A stretch of DNA of 64,000 nt from Lentimicrobium saccharophilum. Its GTDB lineage: Bacteria; Bacteroidota; Bacteroidia; Bacteroidales; Lentimicrobiaceae. The stretch covers positions 719,748-783,747 of the forward strand of contig NZ_DF968182.1 in the NCBI RefSeq assembly GCF_001192835.1. The letters run 5' to 3'. Shown here in pieces: positions 38,196 through 45,810 of this stretch. Under the pieces are notes generated by a model. That model had not been told where the DNA came from. It was given only the letters and a program-made list of their open reading frames with translations, and ran no database searches. How positions within the stretch are numbered: the first letter of the stretch is position 1; each line of letters begins with the position of its first letter. The position numbers and the translations under genes are program-made.

Positions 38196-38299
38196 ACTTT
38201 TCTGATATAGCATACTCTTTTAAGCTGCTGCCGGTTCATCTCCCTGGCAGATCTTCGGATTTTACGAGTGTGCATACCCGGGAATTATTTGCTCCCGGT

Positions 38300-38322
38300 G
38301 TGGCACTTATGCCACAAAGTGC
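38300..38322 (+). promoter_or_regulatory. Two overlapping inverted repeats upstream of nadE
   Basis: GTGGCA/TGCCAC (38300-38315, four-base loop) overlaps GCACTT/AAGTGC (38303-38322). The two stems cannot form together. They lie about 95 bases before nadE. They could be an operator or an alternative leader structure, or a weak terminator for the PorT-family gene. Confidence 0.35.
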
Positions 38323-38412
38323 GGTTTTGCGGTATATTTCGCTGAATCGGTCCTGTTGTCAGTTTTAAGCTTCAGAATTGCGTAATTTCGTCCCTCTTAA
38401 TCCGGATGATTT

Positions 38413-40062
38413 ATGAAATTAGCATTGGTGCAACTGAATTACGTCATAGGTGATTTTGATGGCAACACCCTGAAAATTATTGAACAACTGCGTCTGGCTC
38501 AACGTTCAGGCGCCGAAGTGGCTGTTTTTGCAGAACTTGCCGTCACCGGTTATCCCGCCCGCGACTATCTCGAATTTGACGACTTCATCAGCAGGTCGGA
38601 AGAATGTATGCAGCAAATTGCTGCGGAATGCCATGGCATCGCTGCGATTGTCGGCGGGCCTTCGCGCAACCTCACCGGCAGGGGAAAGCCGCTGTTTAAC
38701 TCGGCCTGGATATTTGACGGCGGGCAGGTAAAACAACTGGTACATAAAAGCCTGCTGCCCAATTATGATGTGTTTGATGAATACCGTTATTTTGAACCGG
38801 CGACCGGATCAGGAGTGGTTGAAGTAAACGGGACCCGCCTGGCTGTTACCATTTGTGAAGATATTTGGAACACCGGGGATATTCCGCTTTACCGGAGGTT
38901 TCCGCTGGATGAGGCGTTCGCAATGAAACCGGAATTGATTATCAATATTGCCGCTTCACCTTTTCATTACAACCAGGCAATTGCCCGCAGGCGGGTGCTC
39001 AGGGATAATGCGTTGAAATATAAATTGCCTGTGATTTATGTGAATCATACCGGGGCCCAGACCGAGCTGATTTTTGACGGTGGCTCCATGGCCTGCGACA
39101 GCGGTGGAAATATCCGGGAAGCCCTGCCTTTTTTTAAGGAAGGAATGAAGATTATTGAAACCGGTGAATCCTGGTACAATGCACCGGTTGCGCCTGAAGT
39201 TAAGATAGCCGAGGAAGTACGCGATATCGCCCTGATTCATGATGCGCTGGTGCTCGGCATCCGAGATTATTTCGGGAAAATGGGATTTGGTAAGGCGATA
39301 CTCGGGCTTTCCGGCGGTATTGATTCTGCGGTCACCCTTGCCCTGGCTGCAGAAGCGCTTGGTCCGCAGAGCGTACACGGCATCCTGCTGCCTTCTGAAT
39401 TTTCATCGGACCATTCCGTTGAAGATGCAAAAGTGTTGGCGGTCAACCTGGGCTGTCCCTATGAGGTCATCCCGATTTCAGATACGTTCCATACACTTGA
39501 AAGCACCATGCAGCCTTTTTTCAAGGATTTGCCATTCGGGTTAACCGAGGAAAACATGCAGGCACGGATCAGGGCGGTGATCCTGATGGCACTGGCCAAT
39601 AAATTCGGTTATATTCTATTGAATACCAGTAATAAGAGTGAAGCAGCGGTGGGGTATGGCACCCTATACGGCGATATGTGCGGCGGGCTTTCGGTGCTCG
39701 GCGATGTCTACAAAACCGATGTTTACCGACTGGCGCATTATATAAACCGGATCACGGAAGTTATTCCGATGAACTCAATCGTAAAACCGCCCTCGGCTGA
39801 ACTGCGGCCCGGACAGAAAGACAGCGATTCGCTGCCCGAATATGATGTACTCGACCAACTGCTATTCCAGTATATAGAGAAGCGTAAGGGAAAAAGGGAA
39901 CTGGAAGCAATGGGATTCGCCCCGGCACTGGTTGCCCGCGTGCTGAAAATGGTGAATACAAATGAGTGGAAACGGTATCAGACTCCACCCATCCTGCGCG
40001 TTTCGCCCAAGGCTTTCGGTATGGGCCGGCGTATGCCGATTGTGGGGAAATACACAGGTTAA
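38413..40062 (+). CDS. nadE: Glutamine-dependent NAD+ synthase
   Basis: NadE makes NAD+ from deamido-NAD+ with ATP and glutamine. The 549-residue protein joins an N-terminal nitrilase-like glutaminase domain to a synthetase domain. The glutaminase triad is Glu41, Lys112 and Cys148 (TICEDIW). The synthetase has the ATP loop LSGGIDS at about 299-305, and NTSNKSEAAVGYGT with GDMCGG further on. An imperfect -7 box (TAATTTCG, 38383-38390) precedes it. Confidence 0.97.
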   Translation: MKLALVQLNYVIGDFDGNTLKIIEQLRLAQRSGAEVAVFAELAVTGYPARDYLEFDDFISRSEECMQQIAAECHGIAAIVGGPSRNLTGRGKPLFNSAWIFDGGQVKQLVHKSLLPNYDVFDEYRYFEPATGSGVVEVNGTRLAVTICEDIWNTGDIPLYRRFPLDEAFAMKPELIINIAASPFHYNQAIARRRVLRDNALKYKLPVIYVNHTGAQTELIFDGGSMACDSGGNIREALPFFKEGMKIIETGESWYNAPVAPEVKIAEEVRDIALIHDALVLGIRDYFGKMGFGKAILGLSGGIDSAVTLALAAEALGPQSVHGILLPSEFSSDHSVEDAKVLAVNLGCPYEVIPISDTFHTLESTMQPFFKDLPFGLTEENMQARIRAVILMALANKFGYILLNTSNKSEAAVGYGTLYGDMCGGLSVLGDVYKTDVYRLAHYINRITEVIPMNSIVKPPSAELRPGQKDSDSLPEYDVLDQLLFQYIEKRKGKRELEAMGFAPALVARVLKMVNTNEWKRYQTPPILRVSPKAFGMGRRMPIVGKYTG

Positions 40063-40083
40063 TATATGCAAACATGACTTTTC

Positions 40084-40132
40084 TCGTTTTGAAACGAAGA
40101 AAATCATAACCATTTTCGTTTTGGAACGAAAA
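40084..40132. repeat. Two related CGTTTT palindromes
   Basis: TCGTTT-tg-AAACGA (40084-40097) and TTTTCGTT-ttgg-AACGAAAA (40113-40132) are perfect inverted repeats sharing a TCGTTTTG core, offset by 32 bases. Confidence 0.8.
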
Positions 40133-40240
40133 AGGTTAAGGATTCAGTTTTATCATATAAGTACAACAAGATCAAAAAAGCCTTATTAATTGATACTTTA
40201 TGGCCTTTCGGAATTACAACCGCTGAAATTCTACCAGGTT

Positions 40241-40341
40241 TATTGGAATAGAATCCCAAAACTTTGTAAGGATGGATACTTTTTGGAATGAAATCCCAAA
40301 ACTTTGAAAAAAGAGATAGTTTTTGGAATGTAATCCCAAAA
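40241..40341. repeat. Three near-palindromes at exact 40-base spacing
   Basis: Copies begin at 40241, 40281 and 40321, each of the form TTTTGGAAT-nnn-ATCCCAAAA (first copy with TATTGGAAT). The first two are followed by ACTTTG or CTTTG. On the minus strand the arms pair with one G-U. The copies are separated by unrelated spacers. Confidence 0.85.
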
Positions 40342-40500
40342 ATATTGACTACTTACCAGCATAATTTTATGAGTACATACTATACCCGTTACGGATTAAT
40401 AAAACTACGTTCTAACAACTAAAATGGATAGAAATAACTGGATGAATAACAATAAGTAATCAATTTTCATCTTTTGTGAAATAGATTTTGAAACGCAAGA

Positions 40501-40543
40501 CTATCTTCCATTAGTAATGAAAGCTATCTTCCATTGGCAATGA
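40501..40543. repeat. Two 20-base repeats with palindromic cores
   Basis: CTATCTTCCATTrGyAATGA occurs at 40501-40520 and 40524-40543. The cores CATTAgTAATG and CATTGgCAATG are each perfect palindromes. The two differences between copies compensate each other, which preserves the symmetry. Confidence 0.8.
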
Positions 40544-40607
40544 TAAATGCCGCATTTGAATATCTGGGTTCGAAATTCAGTCAGCGCATTTTGTCGGGAA
40601 AAGAAAT

Positions 40608-40641
40608 AGCCCCAAAGCTATTTTGTAAATACTTTGGGGCT
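40608..40641 (-). terminator. Terminator of the mrp-NifU operon
   Basis: AGCCCCAAAG (40608-40617) and CTTTGGGGCT (40632-40641) form a perfect 10-base stem with a 14-base loop. On the minus strand a T-rich run (ATTTCTTTT) follows, about 95 bases after the NifU-like stop codon. Confidence 0.7.
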
Positions 40642-40735
40642 GAATGATTCATGTTGCATCCACTTTTACAGCAAACTCTTATTAACGCAACAGGATGTTA
40701 AAAAATAGTTGTGCAAAGGGTTGAGCAAAAATGGA

Positions 40736-40981
40736 TTACATATTCAACGCTTCCACCGATTTGATTTCGGGCAGGGCTTTTCTTACGGCTTCTTCCACGC
40801 CGTTTTTAAGGGTCATACGGCTGAACGGGCAGGAACCGCAGGCGCCCTGTAATTCAACATTTACCACCTTGTCTTCGGTTAGTTCAACAAAGCTGATATC
40901 GCCGCCGTCGGCCTGCAGGTAAGGCCTGATCTGCTCAATGATGTTTTTGACTTTTATGGTCAGTTCTTCGTGGTTTGACAT
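40736..40981 (-). CDS. NifU C-terminal-domain (NfuA-like) Fe-S scaffold protein
   Basis: This 81-residue protein consists only of the NifU C-terminal domain: IRPYLQADGGDISFVEL, then GACGSCPFS with Cys48 and Cys51 forming the CxxC that bridges an Fe-S cluster in a dimer. It likely carries clusters to target proteins. The gene follows mrp by 33 bases, and Mrp is itself a cluster-carrier ATPase. The pair forms a small Fe-S operon. Confidence 0.93.
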   Translation of the reverse strand: MSNHEELTIKVKNIIEQIRPYLQADGGDISFVELTEDKVVNVELQGACGSCPFSRMTLKNGVEEAVRKALPEIKSVEALNM

Positions 40982-41014
40982 GTTTTTTGTGATTTAGGGT
41001 AAAGGTTTGATGGG

Positions 41015-42115
41015 TTACTTGGTGATTTCCACAATTTTAGTCGGAGCCAGGGTGGCATTGCGTATGGCGATCTGCTGGGCAGTATTTTCAGCCAGTTTGA
41101 CAAAGGCTTCAGATACCGGTGAACTGAAATCAAGCGCGATGGGACTGCCCTTGTCGCCCGATTCGCAGATCCCCTGTACCAGCGGAATCTGGCCAAGCAG
41201 CGGGATGTTGTGCTCTTCTGCCAGGCGTTTGCCGCCCTCTTTTCCGAAAATAAAGTATTTGTTTTCAGGCAGTTCGGCCGGGGTAAACCATGCCATATTT
41301 TCAATCAGGCCGAGGATGGGAACGTTGATGCTCTCCTGGGTAAACATACCGATGGCTTTCCGGGCATCTGCAAGCGCCACTTCCTGTGGCGTGGTAACGA
41401 TGCATACGCCGGTTACAGGCAGTTGCTGCACAATGGTCAGGTGAATGTCGCCGGTTCCGGGGGGCATATCAATAACCAGGTAGTCGAGCTCGCCCCAGTC
41501 GGCTTCGCTGAAAAGCTGGGTCAGCGCATTGCTGGCCATGGGCCCGCGCCATACAAGGGCTTTGGCAGGATCCACAAAAAAGCCGATCGACAGAATATCT
41601 ATCCCATATTTACGAACCGGAACAACATATGCTTTCCCGTTTTTCTCAACGGCAGCCGGTTTGGTATTCATCTCGTTGAACATCAGGGGAACGGAGGGCC
41701 CGTAGATATCGGCGTCAATGAGTCCCACCCTGGCGCCTGTGCGTCCGAGTGCCACGGCCAGGTTGGCGGCTACGGTCGATTTACCTACGCCACCTTTGCC
41801 TGAGGCTACCGCAATTATATTTTTTACACCCTGCAGCAGCGGCTGTTTGTCGGCCCGGCGGGTGGTTACCCTCGAAGTCATCTCCACATTAACTTCTGCC
41901 CAGGGGTCAACCAGTTTCTGAATGGCAGCAATGCAGTCTTTTTTGATCTTGTCCTTCAGCGGACAGGCGGGGGTGGTGAGTACAACTTTAAAAGAAACTT
42001 TGTTGCCCTCCACCTGTACATCCTCTATCATGTTCAGCGAGACCAGATCGCGCTTCAGGTCAGGGTCATTAACAGTTCTTAAAGCATTGATAACGTCTTC
42101 TTTAGAGAAAGCCAT
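41015..42115 (-). CDS. Mrp/NBP35-family Fe-S carrier P-loop ATPase
   Basis: This 366-residue protein has an N-terminal MIP18/DUF59 domain (about 1-80) and a deviant P-loop GKGGVGKST at 106-114. It also has LIDADIYGPSVPLM and VIDMPPGTGDIHLT. These mark the Mrp/ApbC/NBP35 family that delivers Fe-S clusters. The CPxC motif that often follows the ENM motif is missing: the segment reads ENMAWFTPAELPENKYFIFG. This seems to be a lineage variant and may change how the cluster is bound. Confidence 0.93.
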   Translation of the reverse strand: MAFSKEDVINALRTVNDPDLKRDLVSLNMIEDVQVEGNKVSFKVVLTTPACPLKDKIKKDCIAAIQKLVDPWAEVNVEMTSRVTTRRADKQPLLQGVKNIIAVASGKGGVGKSTVAANLAVALGRTGARVGLIDADIYGPSVPLMFNEMNTKPAAVEKNGKAYVVPVRKYGIDILSIGFFVDPAKALVWRGPMASNALTQLFSEADWGELDYLVIDMPPGTGDIHLTIVQQLPVTGVCIVTTPQEVALADARKAIGMFTQESINVPILGLIENMAWFTPAELPENKYFIFGKEGGKRLAEEHNIPLLGQIPLVQGICESGDKGSPIALDFSSPVSEAFVKLAENTAQQIAIRNATLAPTKIVEITK

Positions 42116-42234
42116 GGCAGTAAAGTTTGTATTAATTTAGATTTGGTAAAGATAAGGGTTTTTTGGAAATGCGCCGGCGTTTGCAGTTTTTCCAAAAAGC
42201 CGTTTATCTGCTGGTATTACTTGGGGTTTTGACT

Positions 42235-42242
42235 TATCTTTG
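42235..42242 (+). promoter_or_regulatory. Candidate -7 box of the SGNH-like gene
   Basis: TATCTTTG fits TAnnTTTG and lies 38 bases before the ATG at 42280. It lies inside the longer frame that opens at 42163, which argues for the later start. Confidence 0.4.
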
Positions 42243-42279
42243 TAATAATCATTCAAATAGATCAGTAAATTTATTGCGG

Positions 42280-43572
42280 ATGAAGAAGCTGCCGAAGGGT
42301 ATATGGATATTGTCAGTGCTGTTGATGATATGCAGGATTGAAGGGATTCATGCACAGATCATTGCCGATCATACAGTGGTTGACAAGTATGATCAGATTC
42401 CGCAGCAATATATCGATAAGGTGAAAGAGATGTGGGTGATTGTGGCCGGGGAGTCTCACTCAAAGGGATACAGAATCGGTTGCCGTTTGCTCGAAGAGCT
42501 GGATCCGCGATTCCAGGTCAATATCAGGGAATCAGGAACCCCCGAAGGTTACACCAATGCCTACATGCGCCTGAGCAGTGCCACCTGGGGCGACCTGAAC
42601 AACAGCAGCGGATGGTTTTACAGCTACGGAGAGGAGGATTGGTTTACCAATGCTACCGCGCTGACCCGTACACGGGACCACCTCACCCATTGCAATACGA
42701 ATAACCTGGCCATTGCTGCCATGGGCTTCGGCTGGTGCTGGGACATGACCAGCAACAACTGGCCGGCCGGAACCCCAGATCCCGTTTACCAGGTAAGGTG
42801 GGCGGGGCGTTCTTCGGCAGGCCCGGAAGGGAGCAAACGCTGGGGATTGGATGCCGGGGATTTCGCCCTCACTGATAACTCAGTATGCATGGATACCTAT
42901 CTGAGTGCCACCGATGGGTACAATACGCATTGCATCGCCAACGGTTACCCGACAAAAATCTTTTACACCACCGGCCCTGTGGATGCAAATGAAAACCTCG
43001 GCGAAAACGGGTATCAGCGCTTTGTTAAACATGAATATATCAGGAATTTTGTCAAGGCAGATGCCGGTCGAATCCTTTTTGATTATGCCGATATTCTTTG
43101 CTGGAACGATGCCGGGGAGCGAAGGGTGGTTTCGTGGACCGATTTCGGAGGGTTAACGCAGGAGTTTCAGGCAATTCACGCTGATAATCTGATAGATCTG
43201 GATGGAGGTTATGTTGAAGACGGCGATCATATCGGTGAAAAGGGGGCCGTCAGGCTTGCAAAAGCGCTCTGGTGGATGCTGGCCCGCATGGCTGGTTGGG
43301 ATGGGCAGCCCCTGGCGGCTGATGCCAGGCAATTGGCAGATAATACAATCATTTACCCTGTTCCAGCGAAGGATTTTCTGGTCGTTGAGACTGGAGCCAA
43401 CACCGGGATGGTACTGGCTGAATTATTTGACATCAGAGGAAATTTCATCCTTGCGGAGCATATCCGCGGAATCGGCTCACGGATCAACCTGAACGGCATC
43501 AACCCGGGCGTTTATCTTTTAAGAATCACCGCCGGGGATAAGATTGCATACCGAAAGGTCATCAGGTTGTGA
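42280..43572 (+). CDS. Secreted SGNH-hydrolase-like protein with T9SS sorting domain
   Basis: The preferred ATG at 42280 begins a signal peptide (MKKLPKGIWILSVLL, cleavage near residue 25) and gives 430 residues. I do not recognise a precise family. A block near the N-terminus (VAGESHSKG, Ser59/Ser61) and a late DGDH (Asp314-His317) resemble blocks I and V of SGNH esterases, so a secreted esterase is inferred. The last 75 residues look like a T9SS type A sorting domain: IIYPVPAKDFLVVE, LFDIRGN and PGVYLLRITAGDK. A lipoprotein protease gene follows on the same strand. Confidence 0.75.
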   Translation: MKKLPKGIWILSVLLMICRIEGIHAQIIADHTVVDKYDQIPQQYIDKVKEMWVIVAGESHSKGYRIGCRLLEELDPRFQVNIRESGTPEGYTNAYMRLSSATWGDLNNSSGWFYSYGEEDWFTNATALTRTRDHLTHCNTNNLAIAAMGFGWCWDMTSNNWPAGTPDPVYQVRWAGRSSAGPEGSKRWGLDAGDFALTDNSVCMDTYLSATDGYNTHCIANGYPTKIFYTTGPVDANENLGENGYQRFVKHEYIRNFVKADAGRILFDYADILCWNDAGERRVVSWTDFGGLTQEFQAIHADNLIDLDGGYVEDGDHIGEKGAVRLAKALWWMLARMAGWDGQPLAADARQLADNTIIYPVPAKDFLVVETGANTGMVLAELFDIRGNFILAEHIRGIGSRINLNGINPGVYLLRITAGDKIAYRKVIRL

Positions 43573-43655
43573 GACAGAATGGAACCACAGTGCTTTTGTA
43601 TTGCTGTGCAAATTTTAAGGATTGGCTCCGGCGGGTCATTTTTCAATAATCAGCT

Positions 43656-44681
43656 ATGCGATACCGCTTGTTAAAAGTTTTATGTATTGCACTAATGCTA
43701 TGCGGATGCCGGGTTACCTCACCGGTTCAGCACAACAACGGTGAAACAGGGCAGGCCTCTGTATTTGAAAATAATCCGATGCAGCGGCAGTTTGAAAACC
43801 TCACGCTCCGGGTTTACAGAATTGTAACCTATGTTACTTACGAATCGCAGGTTTTTGAACAGGGAAGCGGCCTTACACTGAATGACCTTTCCGGAAAGGA
43901 CTTTGATTTTTCGGTGGTTAAGGCCCGGCTTGTTCACAACGATTCATACAGCGGCACCGGCTTTGCCATTAAGGTCAGTGAAGGTAAAGCCCTGTTGCTT
44001 ACCTGTGCGCACACCATTGATTTTCCCGACACGGTATTTACTTATGATGACAATGCCAATGCATCCGGACAACGCTACCTGCTCGGCTTGTCGGTAAAGA
44101 CAAGTCAGGTAATTCAGGTCAGCGGCAACAATCTGCATTGCAGGGCCGAAATCCTTGCCGCTGATCCCGCCAATGACCTGGCCCTGCTCGAAATTCCGCT
44201 CACATCCGGGGATGATCGTGCAGTTGTTCCCATGGCGGAAGGGAATAAACTATCCTGGGGCGACAGGGTTTGGCTGACCGGATATCCTTCGGGAAGGTTT
44301 ATGATGACTTCCGGCTTAATCAGTAATCCTGGCGCATCAGACGGTTTGCTGATGACCGATGCGCCTTTTAGTGAAGGTTACAGCGGGGCGCCTGCCTTTG
44401 TTTTTGATCAGCGTGCAGACGTTTTCCGGCTGGCCGGTATCGGGCGTTCTGTGGCCGCCAGAAGCAGTTATGTGCTGCGGCCGGAAAAAGAGATCCATGA
44501 AGCGCCTTACAATACTTCCCTGCCTTACACCGGTCCGGTATATGTGCGCACGGAGCGCGAACCGGCGCCAGGGGTCACATTTCTGATTGGCAGCAGCATT
44601 TTGGATGATTTTTTAGAATCCTGTGATGCAGTGCTTCAAACGAACGGTTGGGGTGGTATTGCCCGTGAAATGCGGAAGTGA
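43656..44681 (+). CDS. Lipoprotein trypsin-like serine peptidase
   Basis: This 341-residue protein has a lipoprotein signal (LCGC, Cys18). A chymotrypsin-fold domain carries His119 (LLTCAHTID), Asp174 (ANDLALLEI) and Ser243 (GYSGAPAF), the S1/HtrA-like triad in order. No PDZ domain is visible. It should be an envelope-anchored protease, possibly for protein quality control or processing. Its stop lies only five bases from the stop of the convergent alkyltransferase-like gene. Confidence 0.87.
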   Translation: MRYRLLKVLCIALMLCGCRVTSPVQHNNGETGQASVFENNPMQRQFENLTLRVYRIVTYVTYESQVFEQGSGLTLNDLSGKDFDFSVVKARLVHNDSYSGTGFAIKVSEGKALLLTCAHTIDFPDTVFTYDDNANASGQRYLLGLSVKTSQVIQVSGNNLHCRAEILAADPANDLALLEIPLTSGDDRAVVPMAEGNKLSWGDRVWLTGYPSGRFMMTSGLISNPGASDGLLMTDAPFSEGYSGAPAFVFDQRADVFRLAGIGRSVAARSSYVLRPEKEIHEAPYNTSLPYTGPVYVRTEREPAPGVTFLIGSSILDDFLESCDAVLQTNGWGGIAREMRK

Positions 44682-44686
44682 GTGAA

Positions 44687-45031
44687 TTAGTATCCCAGTT
44701 CACGGGAAGGATCCCAGAATAGCTCTCTGAAATTCAGAATCTTATCATCTTCTATCACAGCGCCTTCCTGCTCAAGGAGTTGTTGCATCAGATCCTGGTT
44801 GCCGAAATGATGTTTGCCGGTAAGCAAGCCGTTGCGGTTAACCACCCGGTGTGCAGGAACCGGCTCCGGGCAAGCGTGTGAGGCATTCATCGCCCACCCT
44901 ACCATGCGTGCAGAGCCCCGGCTGCCCAGAAATGCAGCGATAGCCCCGTAAGAAGTTACCCTGCCGTAAGGGATCAGTTTTACGACCTCATAGACATTTT
45001 CAAAGAAAGAAGCCTGGGCATCTGCTTTCAC
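44687..45031 (-). CDS. Alkyltransferase-like protein (MGMT fold without active Cys)
   Basis: This 114-residue protein has the DNA-binding domain of O6-alkylguanine-DNA alkyltransferases: IPYGRVTSYGAIAAFLG (recognition helix) and MVGWAMNAS. The active-site PCHRV is replaced by PAHRV, with Ala60 at the Cys position. That is the mark of alkyltransferase-like proteins, which bind alkylated guanine and pass it to nucleotide excision repair. The stop lies five bases from a convergent gene, and trmB starts just upstream in the same direction. Confidence 0.92.
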   Translation of the reverse strand: MKADAQASFFENVYEVVKLIPYGRVTSYGAIAAFLGSRGSARMVGWAMNASHACPEPVPAHRVVNRNGLLTGKHHFGNQDLMQQLLEQEGAVIEDDKILNFRELFWDPSRELGY

Positions 45032-45036
45032 CGTTT

Positions 45037-45693
45037 TTATTTTAATCTGAATCTCAGGTACTTGATAGGAATGCCCTGTGCGAGAAATATCTTTTCGTAA
45101 TGGGTTTGTGTGAGCATCACATCTTCCGTTAATCCGCTGTTGTACAGATCAAACGTATGCATCAGCAGTTCATGGCCTTCAGCGGCAATTGTTTCGAGTG
45201 TATATTCAAAAAATGCAAGGTTATCGGTCTTCAGGTGAATGATGCTGCCGGGTTTGAGCAGGGTCTTATACCGGTTCAGGAACATGGGTGAAGTCAGCCG
45301 TTTTCTGGCTTTGGCAGGCTGGGGATCGGGAAAGGTGATCCAGATTCCGTTTACCTCTCCCGGGGCAAAGGCGTTAAGTATCATGTCGATGCGCATGCGC
45401 AAAAAGGCCACATTGGGGTAACCGTTTTCGAACGACGTCCTGGCGCCCCGCCATATTCTTGCCCCTTTGATATCAACGCCAATATAATTATTTTCCGGAT
45501 ATTTTTCTGCAAGGGTAACGGTGTACTCCCCTTTGCCACATCCGAGTTCCAGGATGACGGGGTTTTCATTTCCGAAAAAACCGTGCCACTTGCCTTTCTG
45601 ATCGAAACCCCGGACCAGTTCCTCGAATGCCGGCTGGAAAAGGTGCGGAAAGGTGGCGTTTTCCGCGAATCGGTCTAATTTTCTCTTGCTCAA
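45037..45693 (-). CDS. trmB: tRNA (guanine-N7)-methyltransferase
   Basis: TrmB methylates G46 of tRNA with SAM. The 218 residues contain motif I (ILELGCGKGEYT), the following acidic segment NYIGVDIKGARIW, and the family signature WITFPDPQPAKARKR. It ends five bases before the alkyltransferase-like gene starts, suggesting an operon. A TATTTTTG -7 box at 45743-45750 (minus strand) may be its promoter. Confidence 0.96.
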   Translation of the reverse strand: MSKRKLDRFAENATFPHLFQPAFEELVRGFDQKGKWHGFFGNENPVILELGCGKGEYTVTLAEKYPENNYIGVDIKGARIWRGARTSFENGYPNVAFLRMRIDMILNAFAPGEVNGIWITFPDPQPAKARKRLTSPMFLNRYKTLLKPGSIIHLKTDNLAFFEYTLETIAAEGHELLMHTFDLYNSGLTEDVMLTQTHYEKIFLAQGIPIKYLRFRLK

Positions 45694-45810
45694 CGATGGG
45701 ATGATTATGACCGGACTGTGGATGTCCGGGATTATTGGCCTGCAAAAATAGCAAACAGCAACTTAACTGCAGTAAAACAGCGGATCAGGTGTAAGAATTT
45801 TTTTTAAGGA

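Larger units (their letters stand above)
40063..40735. other. Non-coding interval with several palindromic repeat families
   Basis: This AT-rich interval of about 670 bases lies between the convergent nadE and NifU-like genes. I found no gene. It contains two CGTTTT-type palindromes, three near-palindromes exactly 40 bases apart, two 20-base repeats with palindromic cores and the terminator of the mrp operon, each listed separately. Confidence 0.7.

Noticed and set aside
40241-40341. CRISPR-like array
   Set aside because: Only three copies, each itself a near-palindrome with short non-repeat stretches of about 14-20 bases, and no cas genes in the window. CRISPR spacers are normally longer and more numerous.
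40369-40422. Small 17-codon ORF (MSTYYTRYG...) in the nadE-NifU gap
   Set aside because: Too short to support, no homology recognised, and no promoter box at a suitable distance.
42163-42279. Upstream extension of the SGNH-like gene
   Set aside because: The extra 39 codons precede a clean signal peptide and contain a good -7 promoter box, so translation more likely starts at 42280.
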